DNA of 10,000 nt. Origin: Stramonita haemastoma. Its lineage: Eukaryota > Mollusca > Gastropoda > Neogastropoda > Muricidae. The first letter of the stretch is position 1; each line of letters starts with the position of its first letter. The notes under the pieces were generated by a model, which made no database searches, had not been told where the DNA came from, and saw nothing but the letters and a program-made list of their open reading frames with translations. Below, piece after piece: positions 1 through 7,649 of the stretch. Made by a program: the position numbers and the translations under genes. The stretch is taken from assembly GCA_030674155.1 (NCBI GenBank), contig CM060326.1, positions 36,081,443 to 36,091,442 on the forward strand, written 5' to 3'.

Positions 1-78
1 CTCCGTTTGGCCCAGGCATACAGAATTAATCAGGGTGAACAGCAGCTAAAAATAAACTGGGTGGGGAGCGTAAACAAT

Positions 79-89
79 AAACCTGAGGG
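79..89. repeat. Left target-site duplication of the first SINE
   Basis: The 11-mer AAACCTGAGGG here is matched by AAACCCGAGGG at 436-446 with one mismatch. The two copies exactly bracket the minus-strand SINE between them, as expected for LINE-machinery retroposition. The single mismatch suggests some age. Confidence 0.7.
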
Positions 90-435
90 GGGGTTCGTTC
101 CTCGGCTAGAGCACCAAGGTTCACCAATTGTGACCATTTTTGCCCCATCAGAAGGTAGCTGCATTCCGACTTCTGGGGATATGTTCTGAGTATGTTCCAT
201 GTTTCTGTAACCCATCCAACGCTGACATGAATGACGGGGACTTTAACGTACATATCTGACCATCTGCATGTGTATGATTATGCACGAAAGAAATTAAGGC
301 ACTGGCAGGTCCCAGGAGATGGTAAAACTCCCCCACCCTTAATTCACCAGACGCTGCCGAGATTCGAACCAGCGACTTCATGGACCAATGGGATTGAAGT
401 CGAATGGTCTTCACCACTCAGCTCTAGTGTCCCTC
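90..435 (-). mobile_element. tRNA-derived SINE, near full length, minus strand
   Basis: This is a non-autonomous retroposon of about 346 bp, read on the minus strand. Its head (about 432 down to 353) is tRNA-like. An A box, GAGCTGAGTGG, is the complement of 414-424 and is one base off the Pol III consensus. A perfect B box, GGTTCGAATC, is the complement of 361-370. The long gap between anticodon arm and T arm suggests a Ser/Leu-type ancestor with a long variable arm, which is an inference. The body contains phrases I recall from gastropod SINEs, such as ACGTTAAAG and CATGTCAGCGTTGG, ending in GGCAAAAATGGTC near 130-142. An 11-bp duplication brackets the element. A second, 5'-truncated member of the same family lies at 1108-1231. 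It encodes no protein and would depend on a LINE in trans. Confidence 0.82.
361..370 (-). promoter_or_regulatory. Pol III B box of the first SINE
   Basis: The complement reads GGTTCGAATC and matches the TFIIIC B-box consensus. The A-box-like GAGCTGAGTGG lies 44 bases earlier in element orientation, a spacing lengthened by the variable-arm insert. Confidence 0.7.
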
Positions 436-446
436 AAACCCGAGGG
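436..446. repeat. Right target-site duplication of the first SINE
   Basis: AAACCCGAGGG is the partner of the 11-mer at 79-89 and sits at the 5' (tRNA-head) end of the minus-strand SINE. Confidence 0.7.
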
Positions 447-1107
<661 letters not shown>

Positions 1108-1231
1108 ATTCATACTGATATAAAATCCCAGAAATCGGAATGTGGCAACATTGATGGTGGGCAAAAATGGTCTCATCCGCAAAATCTCACCATTGGTGAA
1201 CCTCAGAGCTCTAGCCCAGAAACAAACAACA
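1108..1231 (+). mobile_element. 5'-truncated SINE copy, same family as 90-435
   Basis: The stretch aligns with the last third of the minus-strand SINE at 90-435 once that is reverse-complemented. Shared blocks, in the same order, are CATACT, then TCGGAATG, then GGCAAAAATGGTC, then ATTGGTGAACCT, then GCTCTAGCC. About 12 extra bases sit between the third and fourth blocks. The tRNA head and most of the body are missing. The left break falls exactly where the GA array ends, so either retroposition stopped early at a GA-rich site or array expansion replaced the 5' part. An A-rich run at about 1220-1236 could be the tail. No clear duplication was found. Confidence 0.7.
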
Positions 1232-1373
1232 AAAAAACTGACATAAAAACTGAGCTTTAGATAAACCTACATATTAAGTTCTTAAAAAACACAGCAAATA
1301 AATTGGTTAAAGAAAACTCCAACCAACTTCACGCAATACATTCTTTTCACCATTATTGTTGGCAGTGGGGCTG

Positions 1374-1574
1374 TTTCTCTTTTGTTTTCATATCATCTTC
1401 TCCTTTTTCTTCCTTTTCTCCTGTCTTTCCCCACACATTCTCTCTTCCACCTTCTCATCCTCTTTCTCTTTTTCCTTCTTCCTCCTCCTCATTCAACTTC
1501 TTATTCATCCTCTTCCTCCTCTTTTTTCACATCTGCCATCTCCTCTCCCTGTTCATTCTTTTCTATTTTCTTTA
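1374..1574. repeat. Imperfect polypyrimidine tract
   Basis: About 200 bp is over 85% C/T on the plus strand, built of TTCTCC, TCCTCTT and TTTTCTT words with no fixed period. It ends abruptly at TTTAAGCGCTG. It may be an old (TC)n or (TTC)n array, or an intronic pyrimidine tract. The frames through it encode only Ser/Phe/Leu runs. Confidence 0.75.
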
Positions 1575-1684
1575 AGCGCTGAAGGAAACCGCTGGGTAGA
1601 AAATGCCAGTTTAGTTTCATATCCTTCATATAAATCATCACTTTTCATTTGTAAACATATCACGTGCGGGATTTGGGAGGGAGT

Positions 1685-1695
1685 CTGGAGAGGGA
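1685..1695. repeat. Left target-site duplication of the second SINE
   Basis: CTGGAGAGGGA occurs here and again, perfectly, at 1984-1994, immediately outside the two ends of the SINE. Confidence 0.85.
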
Positions 1696-1706
1696 AGCCG
1701 CCGCTG

Positions 1707-1717
1707 TAGTCTAGTGG
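1707..1717 (+). promoter_or_regulatory. Pol III A box of the second SINE
   Basis: TAGTCTAGTGG fits TRGYNNANNGG at every position and lies seven bases after the inferred tRNA-like start at 1700. Confidence 0.8.
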
Positions 1718-1751
1718 TTAGGGCGTTGGACTCGTAATCTAAAGGTTGCGG

Positions 1752-1760
1752 GTTCGATCC
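1752..1760 (+). promoter_or_regulatory. Pol III B box of the second SINE
   Basis: GTTCGATCC fits GWTCRANNC perfectly. It starts 45 bases after the A box, a normal tRNA-promoter spacing, so the element may still be transcribable. Confidence 0.8.
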
Positions 1761-1983
1761 CAGCTTTCGGCTATGGCGTTGTGCCTTTGGAAAAGGCACT
1801 TTACGGCTATTTTCTCACCCCACCCAGGTGTAAAAGGGGTACCAACCTTGTGTTGGGGGTTAACCCTGCGATAGACTGGCGTCCTATCCAGGGGGGAGTC
1901 TATGACTCAGTCGCTTAACGCCACAGAAACCGGGATAAGCACCGGCCTGATGAGCCTTAGGCTCGGGACAGACTTTAACTTAA

Positions 1984-1994
1984 CTGGAGAGGGA
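1984..1994. repeat. Right target-site duplication of the second SINE
   Basis: A perfect copy of the 11-mer at 1685-1695. It also forms the first bases of the GGGA/GA array that follows. Confidence 0.85.
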
Positions 1995-2587
<593 letters not shown>

Positions 2588-2606
2588 GGGGGGGGGGGGG
2601 GGGGGG
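2588..2606. repeat. G19 homopolymer
   Basis: Nineteen consecutive G residues close the composite array. A tract of this length can fold as a G-quadruplex, and its length is prone to error in sequencing and assembly. Confidence 0.9.
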
Positions 2607-2826
2607 CAGAAATACAGAGATGTTAATAGGTCCGACAGCAACAAAACAACAGCTTTCCTTTTTCTGTTTTTTTTGTGCTGGATATTTGAACAACAACATC
2701 ATTTTACAGTGTTTATTTCCTTCTCTTTATCTTGCTGAGGAACCAATTATTTTCCTCATGCCTCAGAACATAAAAAGATGATGGAAATGTCAAAAAGAAT
2801 GCAACAGGCGCTTGATTTTTTTTCGT

Positions 2827-2828
<2 letters not shown>
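2607..2828. other. Short unassigned spacer
   Basis: AT-rich, apparently single-copy DNA between two microsatellite clusters. A loose inverted repeat pairs CAGCAACAAAACAACAG (2637-2653) with the segment at about 2667-2683. No gene is seen. Confidence 0.4.

Positions 2829-2919
<91 letters not shown>
2829..2919. repeat. (TC)n microsatellite, pure
   Basis: About 45 uninterrupted TC units. This is the only long GA/TC array in the window with pyrimidines on the plus strand. Confidence 0.98.
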
Positions 2920-2923
<4 letters not shown>

Positions 2924-2924
2924 C

Positions 2925-2927
<3 letters not shown>

Positions 2928-3020
<93 letters not shown>
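2928..3020. repeat. (GT)n microsatellite, pure
   Basis: About 46 uninterrupted GT units, separated from the TC array by only TGTCTCC-type linker. It is a potential Z-DNA segment. Confidence 0.98.
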
Positions 3021-3021
<1 letters not shown>

Positions 3022-3031
3022 AATGTGTGTA

Positions 3032-3032
<1 letters not shown>

Positions 3033-3083
<51 letters not shown>

Positions 3084-3096
3084 TGTGTGTGTGTGT
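3033..3096. repeat. (GCGT)13 then (GT)6
   Basis: Thirteen perfect GCGT units (3033-3084) are followed by six GT units. Each GCGT carries a CpG, and the alternating purine-pyrimidine pattern continues that of the GT array upstream. Confidence 0.97.
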
Positions 3097-3120
3097 ACAG
3101 TTGAAAACTGTTATGTGTAT

Positions 3121-3705
3121 GTCAATCAATTTACTCTTTTTATCACCTTGTCTTCAGTATCTGTTCGTGGTTTTTGTCAAAAATATATCAGAATTCTCTT
3201 TTCGTTATCTTGCCAAAAACATCTCAGTCAACATTCACTTTTCATGGCTCTATAAAAAAAATATAACATCGCATTTAATATTCTCTTATTTCGTGGTTCT
3301 GTCAAAATACGCCAATCAATATTTTTTGGGTGGTTTTGAGAAAAATACATAATTATATCAATCAAATTTCTCTTTTTGTAGTTTTGACAAAATATGTAAT
3401 GTATCATTCAATATTCTCTTTTCGTGGGTCTGACAAAATAGATCAATCAGGTTTTTCACTTTCTGTGGTTTTGACAGAAAATATATCAATGAGTACTTTC
3501 TTTTTGTGGCACTGTCAGAAACGTACTCTATATTTCGGGATTTTGACAAAAATATGATAATCAATATTCTCTTTTCGCGGTTTAAATATCTTATTCAATG
3601 TTCTCTTTAAGCGGTTTTGACAAAAATATATCAGTCATTGTTCTCTTTTTGTGGTTTTGACAAAATATATCAGTATTCTCTTTTCGTGGCCATGTCAATG
3701 ATATA
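3121..3705. repeat. Decayed ~40-bp minisatellite, left part
   Basis: Diverged tandem units each contain, in order, TTCTCTTTTCGTGG, then TTTTGACAAAA, then ATATATCAATCAAT. The GACAAAA-type cores fall near 3174, 3211, 3251, 3301, 3337, 3385, 3431, 3471, 3513, 3544, 3580, 3618, 3658 and 3694, so spacing is 31-50 bp with a mean near 40. TTTTGACAAAA is itself a 5-bp inverted repeat around one base. Units differ by many substitutions and small indels, so the array is old. It is AT-rich, with no long open frame conserved through units, so I read it as non-coding satellite. Confidence 0.85.
3695..3705. repeat. Left target-site duplication of the SINE in the minisatellite
   Basis: TCAATGATATA is repeated perfectly at 4005-4015. 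Removing one copy plus the SINE restores a normal 39-bp spacing between flanking minisatellite cores. Confidence 0.88.
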
Positions 3706-4004
3706 GGTAAAACAAAGGTAAAAGGTAAAGGTGTTCCATAACCTAGGCAGTCGTAGGGGAGCGAGGCATCAGAGACCTCAGCTTCTCTAGGGGACAGCAT
3801 GTTGAGGGCGGCGCCCATTTCCTCTCCCTCGCTGCTTTTACCTTCCCTGACCCTAAAGAGGGCAGGTACCCATTTACAGCTGGGTGAACTGGGGGGACTG
3901 TACTTAAGCCAACATTCACCCATTCAACTGGTAGCCACGCTCAACGCTATTTATCTTGCCTTGGGAAAAGCGAGTGCTCTGATAACTTAGCTATCCCTCC
4001 CCCA
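3706..4004 (-). mobile_element. tRNA-derived SINE inserted in the minisatellite, minus strand
   Basis: This 299-bp element is flanked by a perfect 11-bp duplication. Read on the minus strand, it starts at 4004 with a decayed tRNA-like head. The A box TAGCTAAGTTA (complement of 3983-3993) has lost its terminal GG. The B box near 3940-3951 reads GCGTTGAGCGTG, consistent with loss of one C from GGTTCGAGC. The body includes TTCACCCAGCTGTAAATGG (complement of 3869-3887), and CTGCCTAGGTTATGGAACAC just before the tail. The 3' end is a short ACCTTT-type repeat, seen on the plus strand as AAAGGTAAAAGGTAAAGGTG from 3714. It is a different family from the SINEs at 90-435 and 7581-7942, but shares one central module with that at 1696-1983. 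Its damaged promoter makes it probably inactive. Confidence 0.85.
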
Positions 4005-4015
4005 TCAATGATATA
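4005..4015. repeat. Right target-site duplication of the SINE in the minisatellite
   Basis: TCAATGATATA, identical to 3695-3705. Confidence 0.88.
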
Positions 4016-4258
4016 TCATTCAAAGTTCTCTTTCCGTGGTTCCGTCAAAAATACATCACTATTTTCTTTTCGTGGTTTGACAAAAAATACCAATATTCTT
4101 CATGCTTTTGAAACACATACAAAAAAATCAATCAATATTCTCTTTTCGCGGCCCTAAACAAACAGATCAATCAATAATCTCTTATCGAGGTTTGGCCAAA
4201 TACTCATCAGCCAATATTTTCTTTATATGGCGCTGGCGAAAATAAATCATCATTTAAT
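4005..4258. repeat. Decayed ~40-bp minisatellite, right part
   Basis: Continuation of the array at 3121-3705 beyond the SINE, starting with the second TSD copy (4005-4015). Cores lie near 4043, 4079, 4110, 4155, 4195 and 4236, and units become less recognisable toward 4258. The better copies include TTCTCTTTCCGTGG at 4025-4038 and ATTCTCTTTTCGCGG at 4137-4151. Confidence 0.8.
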
Positions 4259-5449
4259 ATCTGTTCCAGGTTGGCTGCAGACCAGCCATTGCCACGAGAC
4301 AACTCGGTTTGGGGGAGTCAGCCATTCACCAGTGATATCTACATTTCAGGGAACACATCAGCTTGGATCACGCAAGGAAGTCATTGCACTTCATGACAAA
4401 AATTTGAAGTTTTGGTATCTCTTTGAGTTTTGCGTTTTATTAGCAGCGACAAGTAAAGGACTGGCAGTGAAGAAAAACACATAAAAATAAACAAACTGAG
4501 ATCTTCCACTGTAACAAAGCACACGAAAACAACAGAAAACGACCCAAAGACACTGAACACAAAAGACACTTTCTCCCTGTGAACAGAAAACACTTTGTAA
4601 ACAGTCCAGCTCTAGTTTTGTGAAGAACTCCTTTTACTGGTGGTCATTTCTTCTCCATATCTGATATGTAAGTGTTCTGTTTTGATACAGCAGTGTTATC
4701 AGGCTGGTTTCAAATACAATTTCATCTATTTTGACATTTTCCTATTGAAAATAATCAGCAAATATTGTTTGAAACACCATTCTTCTCTCAAGACCGAACT
4801 GAAAGGATCTTCTTGGTGCACCTGGGTCAGAAGAAACACCACGCTTGTATGGATTCTATGGCGTGACTGACAGAGCATTGTCTTTATCTCATCAAATAAC
4901 CCTCCATCATTGAAATAAACTGTCAAAGAGCGTTACATACCTTGGAGAGACTATATGCAACATACAAAGAAAAATAACAGCAGATATGATAGAAAGAGCA
5001 GGTAAAAGTGATAGTTATGTGACAATGACGATATAGAAAGTACGAAAAGATTAGACGCATCTCGAGGCCTTAGACAAAAACTGCCCATTCCATTTGTTTT
5101 TTGTGTGTAACCTTTTTGTGTGTAAAGTGTATGTCGATTCTTCTTCACTTGGTCTGAATGTACTCTTTGTAAGGAGACACCTTGCCAAGATAAAAAAAAG
5201 GAAAAGATTGTAAAAATAACAAGCAATAACAAAACAATTCTACTCAAAAGAATGATTATGAACTTATTCGGCTATGATTTGTGTATACATGTCGTCGGTT
5301 TTGCAAACCATTTCACTGTGGTCAGTAACTATTATCTTACGTATCAGCAATCCTAGGAACTTGTGCAGAAACAGTGAAACCATCTGATAGCAGTTTCATG
5401 TAACAAACCAGTTTGTTGTTAGCTTTAGATCAGTGAAAGCAGTTTTAAA
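4259..5449. other. Unassigned single-copy-looking DNA
   Basis: About 1.2 kb of moderately AT-rich sequence with no recognised RNA gene, transposon or long array. The longest frames (minus-strand 4951-5247; plus-strand 4227-4484) lack domain-like composition, a clear start context or flanking splice sites. A small exon cannot be excluded. Confidence 0.5.
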
Positions 5450-5890
5450 GTCATCAACTCTCACACAGGAAAGAAAATAAAAAAACCACTGACAAATAAA
5501 AGAACAAAAAGAAATAATTATCAACAAAATCATTAAAGTGATTACCAAAGAAAGGAGAACAGCAAAAATCAGCTAAAATAATTTGAAATCATCGTCATAA
5601 AAAACGAAAACGTTAAATTAAAAAAAATCAAAAAGTTATTACAAGAAAAAAGGAAATAAAAATTCAGATTAAAATAGTAGAAGATTTCCTTACAGAAGAG
5701 GCGAGGGGGAAAATCACGTAAAAGGATTTGAAGCTATCACCACAGAAAGGAAAAGAAAAGGAAAAAAAAATAGTGAAAAAGGGAACTTGGAAATATTTTT
5801 ACAGAAAAAATAATACTGTAAAAAAATGTTCGTTTTAGAGTAATTGTCTCACCACAAAAAATAAAAAAAGAGGGAAATCACACACACAAA
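5450..5890. repeat. A-rich decayed tandem repeat, ~47-bp period
   Basis: The plus strand is very rich in A. Successive segments follow one pattern: AAAATCA plus a few bases, then ATTTGAAAT, then a TCACCACA-like word, then AGAAAGGAAAAG. Anchors of the last type lie near 5543, 5594, 5639, 5688, 5734, 5799 and 5846, mostly 45-51 bp apart with one gap of 65. Low complexity makes chance similarity a risk, so the period is tentative. No gene is seen. Confidence 0.45.
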
Positions 5891-5986
5891 AACTTTTAAA
5901 CGAACCCCTACACCTTTAAATCAATCATTTCTATTTCGCCAACGACCCTGAGACATTGGATGAACACGAGAGTCCCTCTTTGCAAA

Positions 5987-6055
5987 ATACCACGACTTAG
6001 AAAAAAACAAACAAAACACTGCTAGCTCATCCATTATCTTCCCACCAAATTTAAG
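5987..6055. repeat. Tandem duplication, copy 1
   Basis: Begins ATACCACGACTTAG and ends in CCAAATTTAAG. It matches the next copy over 66-67 aligned bases with three substitutions and one extra A in the A-run, so the duplication is fairly recent. The shared core includes ACACTGCTAGCTCATCCAT. Confidence 0.93.
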
Positions 6056-6122
6056 ATACCACGACTTAGAAAAAAAACAAACAAAACACTGCTAGCTCAT
6101 CCATCATCTTTACACCAAATTT
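6056..6122. repeat. Tandem duplication, copy 2
   Basis: Second copy of the unit starting at 5987, directly abutting it. It ends about 115 bp before the putative start codon, so both copies may lie in the promoter or 5' leader of the exon at 6238. Confidence 0.93.
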
Positions 6123-6237
6123 CACTGTTCCCCAAAGAGAAAAACAACAACATTACCACGAGTAGAACACTGCATACCAGCTACTACCACCCACCCAGAA
6201 ACCGCCCACAACCCACTCCACGACACCCCGACCAGCC
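6123..6237 (+). other. Putative 5' leader of the exon at 6238
   Basis: Composition changes sharply here from A-rich to C-rich (ACCACCCACCC, ACCGCCCACAACCC). No ATG occurs between about 5961 and the start at 6238, and a TAG at 6163-6165 is in frame with the start, 25 codons upstream. Where transcription begins cannot be told, and I see no convincing TATA box. Confidence 0.35.
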
Positions 6238-6504
6238 ATGTTCGCCAGGAAAGGCACCACGGTCCGCCGAGGACGCCGATCCCTGCGGAGACCCCGCACC
6301 TCCATTCAGGGATCCCCAGCCGCCCCTCCCCTCTCCCCGGCCCCTCCCACTTCCCCCCGCTCCCGGGACGCGGATCCCGAGTCCGGTGACGTCACCAGAG
6401 CCACGATGACGTCATCGGGGGACTGGAGTCATCACAGGGCCTCCACCGTCAGCGCCCAGACCTTGTCCATGTCTTCAACCACCAGTCTCACCAGCTCTCT
6501 GCCC
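6238..6504 (+). CDS. First coding exon of an unidentified protein (5' part only)
   Basis: Eighty-nine codons run from ATG to a consensus splice donor and end exactly on a codon boundary (phase 0). The ATG has G at -3, is the first after an in-frame TAG at 6163, and has no upstream ATG for about 275 bases. Third codon positions are mostly G or C, unlike the AT-rich flanks, which supports real coding. The peptide starts MFARKGTTVRRGRRSLRRPR. That strongly basic patch (residues 4-20) is followed by a Pro/Ser-rich stretch (21-45) with three Ser-Pro sites (26, 33, 39), a mixed acidic segment around DADPESGD (44-51), and a Ser/Thr-rich end (68-88). There is no signal peptide, membrane segment or known fold. 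It looks like a disordered, phosphorylatable N-terminal tail of a larger cytoplasmic protein, such as a channel, kinase or scaffold; this is inference. I do not recognise the gene, and later exons lie outside the window. Confidence 0.55.
6387..6394. promoter_or_regulatory. CRE palindrome 1 (TGACGTCA)
   Basis: A perfect full-length cAMP response element, the CREB/ATF bZIP site, within GGTGACGTCACC, a 12-bp palindrome. It lies inside the putative coding exon, where it encodes part of Gly-Asp-Val-Thr. Confidence 0.55.
6407..6414. promoter_or_regulatory. CRE palindrome 2 (TGACGTCA)
   Basis: A second perfect CRE within GATGACGTCATC, a 12-bp palindrome, exactly 20 bp after the first. Two turns of the helix would place both on the same face. 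Binding is not shown. Confidence 0.55.
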
Positions 6505-6510
6505 GTGAGT
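6505..6510 (+). other. 5' splice donor (GTGAGT)
   Basis: GCCC|GTGAGT matches the metazoan U1 consensus at all six intron positions. It ends the GC-rich exon, and eight bases later the (GT)n array starts, as would be expected inside an intron rather than in coding sequence. Confidence 0.6.
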
Positions 6511-6517
6511 AGGATAT

Positions 6518-6518
<1 letters not shown>

Positions 6519-6606
<88 letters not shown>
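6519..6606. repeat. (GT)44 microsatellite
   Basis: Forty-four uninterrupted GT units start 14 bases downstream of the splice junction. In the inferred transcript this is a long UG run. Confidence 0.98.
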
Positions 6607-6609
<3 letters not shown>

Positions 6610-6844
6610 TATGCATGTATGTGTGTGTGCATGTATGCATGTATGTATGTATGTATGTATGTATGTATGTATGTATGTATGTATGTATGTATGTATGTAT
6701 GTATGTATGTATGTATGTGTGTGTGTATGTATGTATGTATGTATGTATGTATGTATGTATGTATGTATGTATGTATGTATGTATGTATGTATGTATGTAT
6801 GTATGTATGTATGTATGTATGTGTCTGTGTGTATGTATGTATGT
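6607..6844. repeat. (ATGT)n microsatellite
   Basis: About 238 bp, mostly ATGT, with ATGC, CTGT and GTGTGT interruptions near 6607-6640, 6716-6726 and 6822-6832. It appears to derive from the adjoining GT array by G-to-A change and slippage. Confidence 0.97.
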
Positions 6845-6872
6845 ACGTACGTACGTACGTACGTACGTACGT
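6845..6872. repeat. (ACGT)7 self-complementary array
   Basis: Seven perfect ACGT units. Each unit, and the whole block, is its own reverse complement, with one CpG per unit. It follows directly from ATGT by T-to-C change. Confidence 0.98.
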
Positions 6873-6880
6873 ATAAATAA

Positions 6881-6884
<4 letters not shown>

Positions 6885-6946
<62 letters not shown>
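6885..6946. repeat. (AT)31 microsatellite
   Basis: Thirty-one AT units after a short ATAAATAAATAC linker. It is fully self-complementary and may extrude as a cruciform. Confidence 0.97.
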
Positions 6947-6949
<3 letters not shown>

Positions 6950-7229
6950 TTGTGGTGGTAGTGGTTGTGGTGGTGGTGGTGGTGGTAGTGGTTGTGGAAG
7001 TTGTGGTGGTGGTGGTGGTGGTAGTGGTTGTGGTGGTAATGGTGGTGGTTGTGGTGGTGATGGTGGTGGTGGTGGTAGTGGTGGTTGTTGTGGAAGTGGT
7101 TCTCATGGTGGTGGTAGTACTTGCGGTGGTGGTGACCGTGGTGGTGTTTGTGGTGATGGTTGGGGTGGTGGTGGCTGTGGTAGCGGTGGTAGGGATGGTG
7201 ACACGGTGGTAGTGTTTTTTGCTGGTGGT
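6947..7229. repeat. (TGG)n trinucleotide array, imperfect
   Basis: About 280 bp of TGG with TTG, TAG, GAA and GAT variants, more interrupted toward the right. Frames through it give Gly/Cys-rich or poly-Val peptides. All three plus frames are largely open simply because of the repeat, so it is not called coding. Confidence 0.93.
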
Positions 7230-7242
7230 CATACGTGTGTGT

Positions 7243-7580
<338 letters not shown>

Positions 7581-7596
7581 CCCCCTGGGGACAGGA

Positions 7597-7607
7597 TAGC
7601 CTAGGGC
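7597..7607 (+). promoter_or_regulatory. Pol III A box of the fourth SINE
   Basis: TAGCCTAGGGC fits the A-box consensus except for C in place of the last G. Confidence 0.6.
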
Positions 7608-7640
7608 TCAAAACATTGCACTTGCAATTTGTCGACCTGG

Positions 7641-7649
7641 GTTCGATTC
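7641..7649 (+). promoter_or_regulatory. Pol III B box of the fourth SINE
   Basis: GTTCGATTC matches GWTCRANNC perfectly and starts 44 bases after the A box. Confidence 0.75.

Larger units (their letters stand above)
1696..1983 (+). mobile_element. tRNA-derived SINE, full length, plus strand
   Basis: This 288-bp element has a well-kept tRNA-like head at 1700-1772. A five-pair anticodon stem (TTGGA with TCTAA) closes the loop CTCGTAA, giving anticodon CGT, so a tRNA-Thr ancestor is likely. The acceptor stem has two mismatched pairs and the T stem one, so this is not a working tRNA gene. The A box (1707-1717) and B box (1752-1760) both match consensus. The body carries GCACTTTAC, a CACCCAGGTGTAAAA module, GACTGGCGTCCTATCC and CTTAACGCCACAGAAACCGG, ending in ACAGACTTTAACTTAA. 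I recall closely similar SINEs in marine snails; this was not searched. A perfect 11-bp duplication flanks it, so this is the least damaged retroposon here. The right flank passes straight into GGGA/GA repeats. Confidence 0.9.

Noticed and set aside
1700..1772. Functional tRNA-Thr(CGT) gene
   Set aside because: The acceptor stem has two mismatched pairs and the T stem one. The head is fused to a 3' SINE body with a flanking duplication, so it is a retroposon head.
2637..2683. Imperfect inverted repeat flanking a 13-base loop, as a structured RNA or MITE end
   Set aside because: It is low-complexity CAA/TTG-rich sequence with several mismatches, and no duplication or element lies around it.
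3591..3923. Minus-strand 110-residue frame over the third SINE
   Set aside because: It spans the SINE and the adjoining satellite, so it is a chance frame in repeat DNA.
3121..4258. CRISPR-like array of ~40-bp repeats
   Set aside because: Units are contiguous and diverged with no unique spacers, and the setting is eukaryotic. This is a minisatellite.
6432..6503. Minus-strand peptide ELVRLVVEDMDKVWALTVEAL with an acceptor-like TACTCACGGGCAG before it
   Set aside because: It looks protein-like, but it ends after about 20 residues and overlaps the better-supported plus-strand exon with its start, donor and codon bias.
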